DNA of 64,000 bases, from assembly GCA_963693305.1 (NCBI GenBank), contig OY855905.1, positions 17,684,937 to 17,748,936 on the forward strand, written 5' to 3'. Source of the DNA: Meandrina meandrites (Eukaryota > Cnidaria > Anthozoa > Scleractinia > Meandrinidae). Positions 21,851-33,623 of the stretch are shown piece after piece. Within the stretch, counting starts at the first letter, position 1. Every line of letters starts with the position of its first letter. The notes under the pieces were generated by a model. It saw nothing but the letters and a program-made list of their open reading frames with translations. It was not told where the DNA came from and did no database searches. Made by a program: the position numbers and the translations under genes.

Positions 21851-22612
21851 AGGATTTATAAGCAAAATTAAGTGTTTCTCGCGATATTTTTAGTGTTTGC
21901 ATTAAAGTCTATTAATGCATTGTCCAACAAGCCAGTTATGAACACAAATTTTCTTTATGCCATTTCTACTACTAACAAGTGACTGTTATTTTTCAGGTAC
22001 ATGTATCCTGTTAGACATCAAATCTTAAATTAAGACAACAAACATCTTGAAAGGAGCAGGAAATTGCAAACATGAAGAAGGAAACTTCACATGACTTAAA
22101 TAAATTCAAGGAGTTTCTTCCAAAGTAGACCAAAGGAGAGATATTTACATGTATGAAATAACAGTTGTCGATCTGCAACAGTTTACATATTTAAGGTTTG
22201 TGCTTTCGATTCACTTCTGTAGTTTCTGTGTCAATAATAAAAAGAACATTACATGTTGGCTTGAAGAAATGAATTTTATGTTCTTGTGCCACTCAAACAT
22301 AAAATTCATATCTTCTCTCCACTGTGTAATATCCTCTTTAATTATATTTCACTTAATTTAGGGGCCATTATGATAAATCTAAATTTGGATAAAATCTGTG
22401 ACACAGTACATTTAAGTTGGGTTTTGTTATTAGTATGACAGTTTTCTTTTGTTATTGTCTTCAGATTCCTGACTGATAAACAATTATTCTTTTAAGATCA
22501 GAATTTTACTTTAAATCAATAATTTTTGTTTAAAAAAAGCTATTTCTGAATACCACACAACACATGTAGACCAGACTTGTCTCACATTGAGCAGTCTTTC
22601 TAGTCATCTTAC
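21851..22612. other. No gene recognised
   Basis: AT-rich intronic sequence between the family D copy and the 22613 exon. No repeat match found. Confidence 0.45.
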
Positions 22613-22821
22613 CGGTTTTAAGGTCATGTGATTTTATGCCGTCATGTAAATGATCCACTGTTAACTGTGTGTGTCCTGCAAGTACAAATTTGGGAACTTC
22701 ATGCCCTGTTGGAGTTTTCCTCACTGGTCTTTTTACACCAGAAGTTCTGTTTGCTGCGTTATCTGATGAAACTGTGTAGTAAATCTCTATATCCAACTTG
22801 AAGTCATGACTCACATTTTCA
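22613..22821 (-). CDS. Rhotekin-like gene, anillin-homology exon
   Basis: Minus-strand exon of 209 nt: one base completing the upstream codon, 69 codons, and one base passed on (enters in phase 2, leaves in phase 1). The acceptor is CATTTTTAG above 22821 and the donor is GTAAGATG below 22613. The translation runs from ENVSHDFKLDIEIYYTV through a basic linker (SGVKRPVRKTPTG) to PKFVLAGHTQLTVDHL and HDGIKSHDLKT. DFxLxIEIY and the PKFxLxGHTxLTxxxxxDGxxxHDL motif are hallmarks of rhotekin and its anillin-homology (C2-like) region. The family binds Rho-GTP and the septin/actin cortex; that is family knowledge. It joins 39727-39842 upstream and 6004-6155 downstream. Confidence 0.85.
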
Positions 22822-23435
22822 CTAAAAATGTATGAAGTGAAAGAAAAACTATTATTATTATAATAATTATGGCAATGATTGATCAGGGAAACTTTCAGGT
22901 TAATTCTACAAACTACTTTCATGGTAATAATAAAGAAAGATGGTGGAATCAGTAGTGGAGAGCATATGTGAACTCTGCTTGTACAGACATTTTTCTTTGA
23001 GCAGGGCCTATTCCCTCTTTCTTCATCGCCAATTGCCTAACTACATACAATTAATGTCAAGGAACTCTAAAATGAATAAGGGAGGAGCTCATGGTTCTGT
23101 AAAGGAAAAGACAAGCGAGGTCAAACGACCATTAATTTTATTCAGGACAACATGACCAGTACCAAACTCAATGCCGATAACGAAGAACCAACTCTTCGGG
23201 TTTGAGGGATATGTTAGCTGATTTACAGCAAGCTTACTGTAGACATAATTCTGGCCATCGTTTGTCACAGGCAACAGCTATCTGCGAAGAGCCTTTCGAT
23301 GGAAAACCGAATTCCGAAGGACGAAAATAATAAGTGACATCAAGACATCTTTACAACAATGACGACAGAAGTTTGGCGAGATGGAGGAATCAGTAAGATG
23401 CTTCACAAACAAACATAAGGTGTTAAGAGAGGATT
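22822..23435. other. Intron, no element recognised
   Basis: The minus-strand open frame at 23089-23274 looks protein-like, but it is not needed for the rhotekin-like gene because the exon at 39727 joins directly in phase. No TE match found. Confidence 0.4.
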
Positions 23436-23439
23436 TTAA

Positions 23440-24329
23440 GGTGTCTCGACTGGATTAGGGGCAACACCGCTCAAGTTTGAGAACTAACCAGATCATCATT
23501 AACAATGCCATCGAAAAATGATCACCACAGCTGAATTAGGTAAAGATAGAAATTTGTTATGACCAGTGTTATTTTGACATCGGAGTTGTCATAGCAACGT
23601 AATGACGTCATCACGCTTATCAATCTCGTCCGTATTGCTCGGCACCAGGAGATTTTTTCGGAAATTGCTCAAGGGAGCATGTACCTCCTATACCTGCCTC
23701 AATGCTGGCAAAGTTGAACAAATTCTGTAAGAGCGTTATTGAAATTTTTGGGGATGAAGTTTTGAGGTTTATGAATAGACCAAATTACTTACAAAAGTGG
23801 CAACAAGAGCACCTGAATGCACCCTCATCAAATCCGTTTTTTTCGCAATCGGTTGTGGCGATCCCCATCAATTTTGTATACACAATTTTAAACGGCATCA
23901 AACTACTATGGGATGAAACTACATTCCCAAAGTGCGTCGTGTTCTTTAGATATTACCCAATTTTCTCCATAGTATGTTTTTTATTGCATTTACAACCCTC
24001 AAAACTTCATCCCCAAAAATTTAGATAATGCTCTTACGGAATTTGTTCAAACTTTGCCAACACTGAGGCAGGTATAGAAGGTACATGCTCTGTTGAGCGA
24101 TTTCCGAAAAAATCTCCTGGTGCCGAGCAATACTAACGAAATTGATAACCGTGATGACGTCATTATGTTGCTATGTCAACTCCAATGTTAAAATAACACT
24201 GGTCATAACAAATTTCCATCTTAACCTAATTCAGCTGTGGTGATCGTTTTTCGATAGCACTGTTAATGACGATCTGGTTAGTTTTCAAACTTGAGCGGTG
24301 TTGCCCCTAAAAAATCCAGTCGAGCCACC
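23440..24329. mobile_element. TTAA-flanked foldback element, copy 1
   Basis: TTAA at 23436-23439 and 24330-24333 flank termini GGTGTCTCGACTGG and CCAGTCGAGCCACC. Inverted arms of about 330 bp (23440-23775 and 24000-24329) share GGGGCAACACCGCTC, GAACTAACCAGATC, CACAGCTGAATTAGG, ATAGCAACGTAATGACGTCA, CCGAAAAAATCTCCTGGTGC and TACCTGCCTCA in inverted order. About 225 bp lies between the arms. TTAA targeting is used by piggyBac and Kolobok transposases; which applies is not shown. Related to 38420-39041. Confidence 0.85.
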
Positions 24330-24676
24330 TTAAACACGCCCAGGAAAGTTCAAAGTTTGTTGAAGAGGACACACACACTTTGGTCTGGTCACGATGAGCT
24401 TGAGCGATAATGTATGAGGAAAAGTCATTGGACATTGTCAGGGTACCCAATGGGTGCTAAACCACAACTGAAGAGGTAGTTTTAAAAATAGCAAATCCAG
24501 TAACTGTTGATGATTCCCCCAACGACATTTCCCATAAATTGAAGCACTGGGAGCCAATTCCTGCAATTATCGCTAAGTTTGTGAGCCATGTGGTTTAAAA
24601 CCAAGTTGTATAAGGAGAGATGTTAAGATGGCCGAATATATTTCTGAATTTTACCTCAGCAACAGGATCAAACCAC

Positions 24677-25469
24677 ATTTGTTACCCTGGCCTCTTTGCG
24701 ACAATGACCCTTAACGGAAATTGTGTTTAAATGCATTTTAACACATTTTTTAATGCGTTGTCAATGGAGTTTCAATGCACTGAAAATGATCTTCAATGCA
24801 TTTTCAATGGTTTGTCAACATTACTCAAACCATTGGAAAATGTTCTTCAATGCTTTCATAATGTTTTGTAACGCATTGGCAACGTTTCATAGTAGAGACA
24901 TCAAAACGTTTGATTATGATCACTCGATCAAAATAGAGGATTTTACATGAATTCACGTGTCCCACAAAATAACACGACATCCACACGAAAATTTTGTTTT
25001 GTTTACCTCGCCAGTAGTTACAGTTTTTACACAAAACTTGGAAGAGATAAGACAAATACTCTTTCTCGCCAAGGAGATATTACTTCAGTTCTGAAATTCA
25101 GTTACCACCGTTTGCATTGATATGCGTCAACATTTCCAAGATTTCCGTCAATGAAAGTTTGAAGGGGTTTCCGACAACATTTCGGGCGACTGATCACGAA
25201 AGTGATCAAATTATTTATAAAAAATAAATATATCTCACTCCATGGCCAAAACTCTTTAAACTGTTCTTAACAGGCACAGATTTAACTCTTTTGTTGCTAA
25301 AGGGTTTTGTCTCACTAAACCGTCGGAAGAAACACTGATAAAAATAAAAGGATCAACAGAACTTTTACTTGTATGTTCAGCGACCCGTAAAATGTATTGC
25401 GACATTCAGTCTGGTACTGTCGGCTTTGTTTTAAATTAATCTTTCGTTAAGATCTGTAAACCGGTATCA

Positions 25470-25502
<33 letters not shown>

Positions 25503-25717
25503 TGATTTTTTTCAGGCTTCTTGATTGCAATTGCTTAAATTGGAAATTCACTGCGAAGATCACATATCACCTTCATATATATCTGCAGTTCATATATGAA
25601 TCATTTCATATACTACATGTCATTCCACTCCTTTCACGGGAAAATAAGAACTCACAATTGACCTCGCTCCCAATGTGTGGCTTTATAGCTCAGTTGGTAG
25701 AGAATCGCACCGGTATC

Positions 25718-25751
<34 letters not shown>

Positions 25752-26875
25752 TGATTTTTTTCAGGCTTCTTCATTCCAATTGCTTAAATTGGAAATTCAC
25801 TGCGAAGATCACATATCACCTTCATATATATCCACAGTTCATATGCCGGGTATGAATCATTTCATATACTACATGTCGATCTGTAAACAGTCTTGAGAAA
25901 ATCTTAAAATTGTTTTTGCTGTGTAATAAAGCTAAATTTGACCGAGTTTCTGATCAGCATATAATTTATTTATCGTAAACTTCATCATCGCTTGTGCGAA
26001 GCGTCATTTCAAACCCCGGGATTTCAAACTTGATTGATAAAGTCCCCGATAAGTCTGTTTTCCGTGAAAGCATCAACCTCAAGCAAATGCCTTGACTTCC
26101 ACTTCTTATGAGAAAAAGAGAATGTATTTAAAGAAAAATAAGTGGGAAAAACGCATACGCAGGAAAATCTTCGAAAATTATTCCAGCATTTCACAAACAT
26201 GTAGCTTGCTGACCTCTGTGAACCTCCAGATTTTTTTGAAGTGTCAGTTTTCATTCGGTCCGTTGAGGTCTTTTCATTTCAAAATTACCTTGTGGCATGG
26301 ATGGGTACTCAAGCATAATATAAAATATAGCAACTAGTAATGTTGTGAGCTTCCATAAATGAAAACTTGGAACCTAAATGATTGAGCATAATGCAATTTT
26401 TGGCGGTAATGTACAGTTAACGTGACAAAATTAATTTTAAGCTTATAATAATAATGGCGCCATTCAGAAGCCGCCTTTCGATGTTTTCACAACACAATGA
26501 CAGTTTTAACATTGTAAAATGCATTGTACTACACCATTACTCATAAATTTAAACTGTTTTTGACAATGTTTTAAATATAATGCTCAACAGATTTGTCCCG
26601 TGGTCTTCTGTGCATTGATTTCAAAATGGTTCTCAATGGATTTTAGGATTTGTTGAAATGACTTACCAAAGTTAAAAAACGCATTCCAAATATTTTGCAA
26701 CGATATTGAAATGGTTTTCAATGAATTTTTGCTTTCTTTAAAATGCGTTGTCAATGTTTCAAAATGCATTGGCAAAGTTTTCAAAATGCATTCTCCACGG
26801 TTTAAAATGCATTGAAACGGAAAAATTGCTCAACGGTTGCTTTCGTTAAAGGTCGTTTTCACAAATAGGGTCACA
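24677..26875. mobile_element. Candidate element with AATGCATT-rich subterminal arrays
   Basis: Imperfect inverted ends: ACCCTGGCCTCTTTGCGACA then TGACCCTTAACGGAA at the left, and TTCGTTAAAGGTCGTTTTCA then CAAATAGGGTCAC at the right. Both ends are followed inward by degenerate repeats of AATGCATTTTCAATG (24735-24880 and 26600-26820). Between them lie the SINE dimer and unassigned sequence. No transposase. Confidence 0.5.
25462..25877 (+). mobile_element. Coral tRNA-like SINE, head-to-tail dimer with one TSD
   Basis: One 11-bp duplication, GATCTGTAAAC, borders the whole block (25451-25461 and 25878-25888). Inside are 1.7 units with a 249-bp period. The first unit begins within the tRNA-like head (CCGGTATCAC) and lacks the A box; the second is complete, with head 25680-25752. 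The head folds as a tRNA-like cloverleaf: acceptor GGCTTTA pairs with TGAAGCC, A box TAGCTCAGTTGGTAGAG, B box GGTTCGAATCC, anticodon-position GGT. The body CTTCAGGC-type and TTCATATATATC tail repeat in both units. The open frame here (GFIAQLVENRTGIAEVTGSN) is a by-product of SINE sequence. Confidence 0.9.
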
Positions 26876-26888
26876 TTTACATAAACAT

Positions 26889-27029
26889 CACAAATAACAG
26901 ACGACATCTGGTGGCAATTGAACGTGGCAAGAAACCAGGATGGAGGACAATTGATGGGAAAATTTTCGTAAAAACTTTACCCAATGGAACCCCTATCATG
27001 ATTTTCCATGAAGATGACTTTGAAGATAT
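26889..27029 (+). pseudogene. C-terminal protein remnant, unrecognised transposon ORF
   Basis: Open frame reading NRRHLVAIERGKKPGWRTID then GKIFVKTLPNGTPIMIFHED and ending EDDFEDI before a stop. It looks like the C-terminus of a retroelement or transposon ORF, with the order NRRHL-K-P-W-DG-IFVK. I cannot name the family. No upstream coding part is adjacent because the AATGCATT element ends just before it. Confidence 0.35.
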
Positions 27030-27219
27030 ATAATATTCAGGACTGTTAAGGTCAACAATTGCTTTTCCCTCCCTGTTCATAATGACTTTTTCCAACAACA
27101 GGAGGCATATAACAAGGTAACCGCATTTATAACCTATATTATTTTTTTGCTCTCTTAAAAATGCAATTGATAAAGAGGTTGGGAATAAGTCTTAGGTTAG
27201 ACTTAGAGGTTAGCCCCTA

Positions 27220-27403
27220 TTAGTATATACCACACAAGTCTAGTGCTTTCCGCGCGTGCTGATTAGTTAACTTGGAGGTGATAAGCAAAGTACTATTCAC
27301 CTCCGAGCAGTGGAAGAGAAACAAAATGGCTTCGCGTGTTGCTTTGTGTCCTGAAAGTAATGTTTTTGTCCGTTAGTTATTCAACTTGTGTGGTATATAC
27401 TAA
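27220..27403 (+). mobile_element. TTAG...CTAA element, copy 2 (184-bp MITE)
   Basis: Near-perfect TIRs TTAGTATATACCACACAAG and CTTGTGTGGTATATACTAA. GATTAG lies 41 bp inside the left end and ATGGC at 27326 follows ACAAA, the same layout as copies 1 and 3. Only the first codons of an ORF remain. Confidence 0.85.
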
Positions 27404-27512
27404 AACAATTGTTCACCTCAGTGTCGGTGAAAGTGGTGGATATTTACCTCGCCGCTTCGCGCCTCGGGAAATATCCACCACTATTCACCTCCACTTCGGT
27501 GAATAATTGTTA
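27404..27512. repeat. Hairpin companion, copy 2
   Basis: AACAATTGTTCACC at the left and GGTGAATAATTGTT at the right. The inner arms TGGTGGATATTTACC and AAATATCCACCA close on the tip TCGCCGCTTCGCGCC. Abuts the MITE without a gap. Confidence 0.85.
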
Positions 27513-28360
27513 ACTATTGATTATTATATATCGTGTTCAGTGTTTTTTTAGTGTTTAGTGTTTGTTTATTATATCAAGTTTCTTGTCTTCTTTCTACCTG
27601 TTAGAATTTTCTGATATATTTACTAATGTTGAAGAAGAACTGTAGCTTCATTTTATTAAATGTGTGTGGTATAAGGGTTGGCAATAAGAGAAGGAATATT
27701 TTTTTGCTTTCCTAAGGACCAAAGAGCTTTAGTCACGTACACACGAGGCCAAAATGTGAAACCCACAGGCATTGTTGTTTGATTTTTGGCAACATAGCTA
27801 TTTTTACTAACAAATATTCACTTGCTCAGTCGGTCAATCCTTCCTTCCTTGGGTCGTACACTTTTGTTTGTATTTCCGCTGACCAATGCACAACTAACTT
27901 GATGATGAAAATTCAAAAATGTCTACAAATGTGAAACGTAGTGAAGTGATGAGAGATGAGTGATGAGTATTTTATTATTTGAATTGTTTTAAAAAACAAG
28001 AAAGCGTTTGTTGCCCCTGTTTGGCTAACCGGAGTGCATAGTAGGCTAACCAGAAAGAAATTTATTTTTGGAAAAAAAACAAAATATTTTCTTCTTTTCT
28101 GCTTATAGTGATGGATGTACTTCCTCAAGCAAAATAGTCGTAGCCTCAAAGAGGCCTTTGATTACTAATTTGAGTGTGCTAATTTTGAAAATCACTGTTG
28201 CCAAACTCAATTCTTGAATTAAGATGGTGTTTTTTACGGTATTTCATAATGGCTTGCATTGTCCAAATCAAAAGGTCGTCGGGCTCCATGTCTCGTGTTA
28301 TTTAAAAATGTAAAGCTTTCTCTGTCTCCTTATTACTTGCTGGCTGCATTATTGTTAGGT
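27513..28360. other. No gene recognised
   Basis: AT-rich. A short GGCTAACCGGAGTGCATAGT followed by AGGCTAACC at 28020-28055 matches the unit of the degenerate minisatellite at 52277-52525. Confidence 0.4.
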
Positions 28361-28372
28361 TACATTTAGAGA

Positions 28373-29122
28373 TCAATTAGAGCGAAAAACATCAGACCTC
28401 TCGGTAACTGCCAAACAACTGGGCCTGAACATCAGCAGGAAGAAGACCAAGACAATGCAGCTTACAGATACACCATTACCAGTGGAATTGGAGAATGACG
28501 ATTTGGAGGAAGTAGAGGAATTTACCTACCTGGGGAGTGTCATGAGCAAAAGCAATGCCACGGTCAAAGACATCACCAACCGTCTCCAGAAGGCCAAATC
28601 ATCATTTGTCCAACTGAATAAAGTATGGAGGTCGCCAAACATCAGTGAAAAAACCAAGATAAAGATCTATAACAGCAGTGTCTTGTCAGTACTACTGTAT
28701 GGTGCAGAATGCTGGAGGGTTACCCAAAGAGACAGCCAGAGACTGTCAGGTTTCCACACTTCATGCCTGAGAAAGATATGCAGGATATACGGCCCCAGAA
28801 GATCACAAACAAGGAACTCTATCAAAGGACAGGACAACGGGACATCACCATGGTAGTAAAGCAAAGAAGATGGAGATGGCTTGGGCATGTTATCAGGAAA
28901 GACCGAGATAGCATAACACGAACAGCATTAAGGTGGACACCGGATAGTGGAAGAAGGAAGAGAGGACGTCCACGAGAGACTTGGAGGAGGACGATCGAGG
29001 CAGAAATGAAAACAGCTGGGAAGACATGGAAAGAACTTGAGAAGGCAGCCATGGAAAAGGAGCAATGGAAATCTCTGGTCGCGCCTTATGTGCCTCTTGG
29101 CGCGATGAGGATTATTATTATA
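28373..29122 (+). mobile_element. RTE-type LINE, 5'-truncated 3' end with 12-bp TSD
   Basis: TACATTTAGAGA stands on both sides (28361-28372 and 29123-29134). The coding part begins in the C-terminal half of the reverse transcriptase (SVTAKQLGLNISRKKTKTMQ), continues FTYLGSVMSKSNATVKDITN and SVLLYGAECWRVTQRD, and ends with the RTE tail domain WRWLGHVIRKDRDSI, RRKRGRPRETWRR and LGAMR. The frame shifts once between about 28760 and 28850. The 3' end is an ATT microsatellite, as usual for RTE. The catalytic YxDD portion is missing through 5' truncation, so this copy is dead. Confidence 0.9.
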
Positions 29123-29134
29123 TACATTTAGAGA

Positions 29135-29599
29135 GAAAAAAACATAACATGAGAGAGAAAAAAAGGATAAGCGTTGCGCAATATTTAAGTGCCACAGTAA
29201 CGCAAATTGTAAGTTAGAAACTGAAAATGATTACACTACGCTAAGTGATGCAAACTTCATTTGCAGGTTTCATCATTGAATTATTTTTTCTTCATCTACA
29301 GATGACTTGCCCTCTATTTCTACTGTCACTGATATATTCCCCGCATCTTCTACCACTTCTAACACAACCTAGTTTGTCTGCTATACAAAATGCACCTCGG
29401 GCTAGTTCCTCCTTTTTTCTTGCATCGACCTCTACAATTGTCTCTGCTTCTACCAATGCACCTAGCACCTCCCAGTTTAGCAATAATGTAAAACCTGTGG
29501 CAGCTGAGATGCTCAAGACATTAAAAACATGTTTTCCAGGTCACACGTTACATAGCTCCTACAATTGCCAAAACAAGTGAATGAATCTCTCACCTTCAT
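29135..29599. other. Possible 5' part of the hAT-like pseudogene
   Basis: No element boundary is visible. The frame at 29245-29580 is Ser/Thr-rich (ASTSTIVSASTNAPSTSQ), of the kind found at the N-terminus of ZNF862-like proteins, but it has no specific motif. Confidence 0.3.
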
Positions 29600-32175
29600 T
29601 CAGAGTTGAGAAGCCAGAAGCAACTGAAGTTCAAGTTTAATCATAACTGGCTATTTGCAGACTACACATATTGTAAGCAGACTGGCATTCACAGGTTGGT
29701 CTCAGTGAAGAAAGTCATGGAATGTTCTGCATACTGTGTAACAAACATGCCACTCAGAATCTACGTAACAAGTCCAAGACCTACAGTAGTGAACCAGCAA
29801 CGCGATTTCAGAAACTGGCACTGGAAGAACACGCTGCAAACAAGCAGCATCATGCTGCCATAACAGCTGAAATGCTTAGCCAGGTTTCTGTGTTTCATCA
29901 AGAGTATGTAAACCAGGTAAACTCGAGAGACAAAGTCCTGTTTGATGTTTTCAGAGCTTGTTATTTTCTTGCAAAGCACAAAATTTCTAACAGGAAGTTG
30001 ACCCCCTTTCTTGAATTTCTCGAGCAAATAGGGCTAAATGATATCCAGTATTTTAGGCATCGTTCTGAATATTCAGTGAGAGAAGTATTTCTTACCATTG
30101 GCATGACAATCAAGGAGATGATCCTGGAAAATGTCTGAGAAGCAGGGATTTATGGTCTTTTGGCGGATGATGCTACTGACGTTACAGTTGTGGAACAAAT
30201 GGTTGCTTTTGTCAGCTACCTCAATCCCTCAACTTCACGACAGGAAGTCAATTTTCTCTTTATTGAGGAAGTCCTGAATGACCCAGAGGCAGATGGCGCT
30301 ACTGCAGATGTGCTCCTTAAAGTTCTGACAAAACAACTAGATGACAGTAAACTTGAAAATAAGTGTAGAAGTGGTCTCAAGTCAAATACTCGGGAGTCGA
30401 ACCCATGACCTTCCAGAATACCGGTTGGAATGCTCTAACCATGCACTGAGCTATAGGGGACTCATGGTGAGCGAAGTCTTTAACTACAGAACATGATGAG
30501 ATGACAGAACATGACGAGCATAGCAACTGATGGGGCTTCTGTCATGACAGGAATGAGGAATGGGTTAGCCGTAAAGCTCAGATGATTTCATTTGCCATAG
30601 GCTGGCACTGTCCTGTGTTGATGCCAATGATGAGACAAGTTTTATTTCTGTGATGGAAACCATCCTATGACAATTGTGGAAATTCTTCGAAAATTCACCG
30701 AAGAAAAGCTCAAAGTACTTGAAGATTCAGCTGGGATACAAATCTATTGCACAAATCACACGTGCAGCGAAGAAGGTGGTGCTAAGAAAAGTGCGGAAAT
30801 CATGCAGAACCAGATGGTTATCCCTAGATCGTTCAGTTGAGGGAGTCTATCTTGCCTTTGTGACCCTCATGCAGACACTACATCATTTTTCTGAGGCAGA
30901 TGCCACTGCTGCAGCTTGGCTCGTTATCCAAGATGAAAACCCCCAAATTTATTGGTGCTATTTCCATTCTAAATCAAGTCCTTCCTGTTCTTAGCACCCT
31001 TAGCAAGACTTTCCAGAAGGGAACTATCAATTTTGCATGAATTACACCTGGCATAAAGGCAACTCAGAGTGCCTTAGCTAGAATTGTGGAAGCCGATACT
31101 GTGATTACACAGATGCAAGCAGACCTTGCAGAAGATGGTAGGCTCTCCCTGTGTGGTGTAAATCCAACTCCTTACCAGTACAGGGAACTTGCCAACTTGC
31201 TTATCAAGTAAGTGCGGTCCCTAAAGCAGAACACTGACAACAGGTTCCAAGCGGGATTGCCAGTCGTTTCAAGCTTCTCTGTTTTTGATCCATTAGCTGT
31301 AACACCCCCAGAGGATGCTAGCTTTAGAGGTTATGGATCAAGTGAAGTTGAAATTCTGGGAGCCCATTACTATGTAACACAAACCAATAAGGAGAAGATT
31401 CAGGCTTAGTGGAACAACTTTAAATTTGAGCTGGTAGAGTGGAAGTCTAAAGGTTAGTTTAATGCAGCAACAACAACGACAACTCCAACTGAATGGCTAC
31501 TGCACTGCCTCAATACTATGAAGGAAACATACTCCCAAGTCTATCCCATGCTCTACAGAATTGCTGAAGTGTGCACAACAATGCCAGTTTCAAATGCTTG
31601 GCCGGAGAGAGGAGAGTGCATTAAGAAGGGTGAAGACAAGACTACGGAGCCGAATGACCTTCTTGAGGCGTTAATGCATGTGTCCATCATGGCCCTGCTG
31701 TTTCGTCCAAGGAAGAAAGCCAGATCATTGACAGAGCTGTCAAACGATGGAATCAGCACCCACAAAGGAAGCTACCGAAAGTGCAGCGTTCCACTCCTAT
31801 GCATGTTACAAGTGTAACAACTTCTGATGCACAGTTTAACTAAAAATTCCTTAATTTAGTTTAAAATAAGTGTGAATTTTCTTTCTTACTAACATAGAAG
31901 AAATGGCTTGCTACAACTAGCATCAAGCTATCTGTCTAAGGATTTTACTTGGAACTGGATTCACTTGTTAATGGGCATTTTTCTAATTATTTTTTCTACA
32001 GGTAAAAACTGGTGACCAGGAGGATGTTGTAGTCAGCAATTCTGTTGATGGTGCAGAGGATACCACTTCAGTCACCAAAGAACCAGCAGCAGAAGCTGCA
32101 GTATCTGAAGATGTTGTTGAAAGTCTTAATTTATGCCCAGATGATGACTCCAATGTTGACAGTGACTCTGACTAA
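29600..32175 (+). pseudogene. hAT-like (ZNF862/DUF4371) transposase-derived pseudogene
   Basis: Broken coding sequence in several frames, in the order expected for ZNF862/ZMYM6-like hAT proteins. A TTF/BED-like zinc-finger start (MFCILCNKHATQN, 29722) is followed by RDKVLFDVFRACYFLAK, FRHRSEYSVREVFLTIG and ADDATDVTVVEQMVAFVSYL (DUF4371 region with the DDATDV motif). Next come a SINE insertion, GASVMTGMRNG (about 30530), LWKFFENSPKKSSKYLKIQL and CRTRWLSLDRSVEGVYL (30674-30990), GLPVVSSFSVFDPLAV (31240), and MPVSNAWPERG with LLEALMHVSI (hAT dimerisation region). A final acidic exon starts at 32003 after TTTTTTCTACAG. Many stops and frameshifts plus the SINE make it non-functional. No clear TIR or 8-bp TSD was located. 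Confidence 0.8.
30365..30465 (-). mobile_element. tRNA-derived SINE head, minus strand, inside the hAT pseudogene
   Basis: On the minus strand: CCCCTATAGCTCAGTGCATG (A-box region) and GGTCATGGGTTCGACTCCCG (B box) with tRNA-like spacing. It interrupts the DUF4371 coding sequence after DDSKLE. The tail and boundaries are not clear. Confidence 0.65.
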
Positions 32176-32963
32176 TGCACAGCATATGTTTCCAGATAAG
32201 ACAGGAATTTAAAAGAGTTTCTGATTCAGGAAGAATCTTCTGACATGTAAAATACATGTAATTAATTGGAGGGCTGGGATTCTATAGACAGTCACAGGAG
32301 ATACATTTTCTTTGATAATATTTAGGAGTAAGACTCTCAGGCTGGAATGCTCTTGGAATACAGTAACTTGATTTGAAAATTAAAACAGAAATGTTCATAA
32401 CTGCGAAAGAAATTGTGACACTGCAGGAGTACTTGGTATGTTAAAGCAGAATTTTTCTTTTCTCGCACGCTATGTTATCGTAATTTGGATGTTACAGAAA
32501 AAGCCATCCAGTCAAATGATGTATCGGTAAATGATTAATGGACTGGTTGGAAACATGATCCATCATCGCACAAGTCATGGCAGAACCTCAAATAATGAAC
32601 GGAACGGCAAATTGATATTGGAATAAATGTAAAACAAAGTGAAGTCACTCCTGACACTTTATGGGACATTCACAAAGTAGAAACGTACAAAGTCATAAAT
32701 GCATGGGCAATTAGCGTTCAGTTCTCTTACACTGTAATTCGTATGAATAATCATGTACATGACAAATAATTATTTATTTCACTTGAAAAGTTAACTTTTG
32801 ACACTAAACAACTTCTAAAACTCCACGAACTTCTACAAATACTTTCACTTCCATTTGAAAATACAGGCATAACACGTCAACTTTTCGTTCATAGTCGATA
32901 CATTCATAATATTAAATCTAATAATTTCCTCGTCGAAATGCCTAAAATTTCTGCGCATAAGAA
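32176..32963. other. No gene recognised
   Basis: AT-rich sequence after the hAT-like stop codon. No repeats or coding motifs identified. Confidence 0.45.
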
Positions 32964-33623
32964 TTTAGTCTAATTTCCAGAGGTGAATATAAGAATGGGA
33001 CATTCTGATTGGTCGAAAAGCTCTGGTTTATGACGCTATATTCACCTCGCTAGGAGGTGAATATAGCATTTGAGGGCTTGGCTACTCAGCCACGCCACCT
33101 TTGCCATCCAGGCAAGTAAACATGGCAGCCTTTGCTGAATGAAATTTTCGTTCATTCTGAAGAAATCACTCCAAATCCGGAGTATTCAACACTGTTGGAA
33201 TTTTGAAAATTGTCTACCAAGGCTTTTGGACCGAAAATATTTTCAAGAGATGCTTCGCAAGAATAAGAATAGATGGTAAACACGGTGGTTTTGTAGATCG
33301 CACGCGGCCATGAGAAACTCAATCAGATCAATTGACCCAAAATTATTCAGTTTTCCTCAGACCAGAGCTGCTCAACTCATTTCAAGAGGAATTACACAAT
33401 TGTTCAGAAGTCGCCAAGACTGAAAAGAGTTAAAAGATATCTGTCTTTTTTGCAGTGTTTGTTTTGTTCCGTTTTATTGCTGAAACTAAGGAGCAAATTC
33501 TAATTTACATCGATGAATTAAACTTGTTTACACGTATGCAAACGAGCACATGTGTTTATTGTTTTCGTGTTTTAGTTTTTTTATTTTGTAGTTCTTGATA
33601 TTCACCTCTGAAAATTAGACTAA
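32964..33623 (+). mobile_element. TTAG...CTAA element, copy 3
   Basis: TIRs TTAGTCTAATTTCCAGAGG and CCTCTGAAAATTAGACTAA. GATTGG lies 43 bp inside the left end and an ATGGCAGCC start at 33122 is followed by an early stop, so only a relic frame remains. The inner dyad CTATATTCACCTCGCTAGG, AGGTGAATATAG lies near 33042-33066. Confidence 0.8.

Noticed and set aside
23089..23274. Minus-strand frame that superficially resembles an anillin-homology exon
   Set aside because: The exon at 39727-39842 fits the domain far better and joins 22821 in exact phase, leaving no room for this frame.
25680..25752. tRNA gene-like cloverleaf
   Set aside because: The anticodon stem is imperfect and the sequence is the head of a tandem SINE, so it is not called as a tRNA gene.
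25658..25855. 65-codon open frame (GFIAQLVENRTGIAEVTGSN)
   Set aside because: It is the translated SINE head and body, a familiar false gene in coral predictions.
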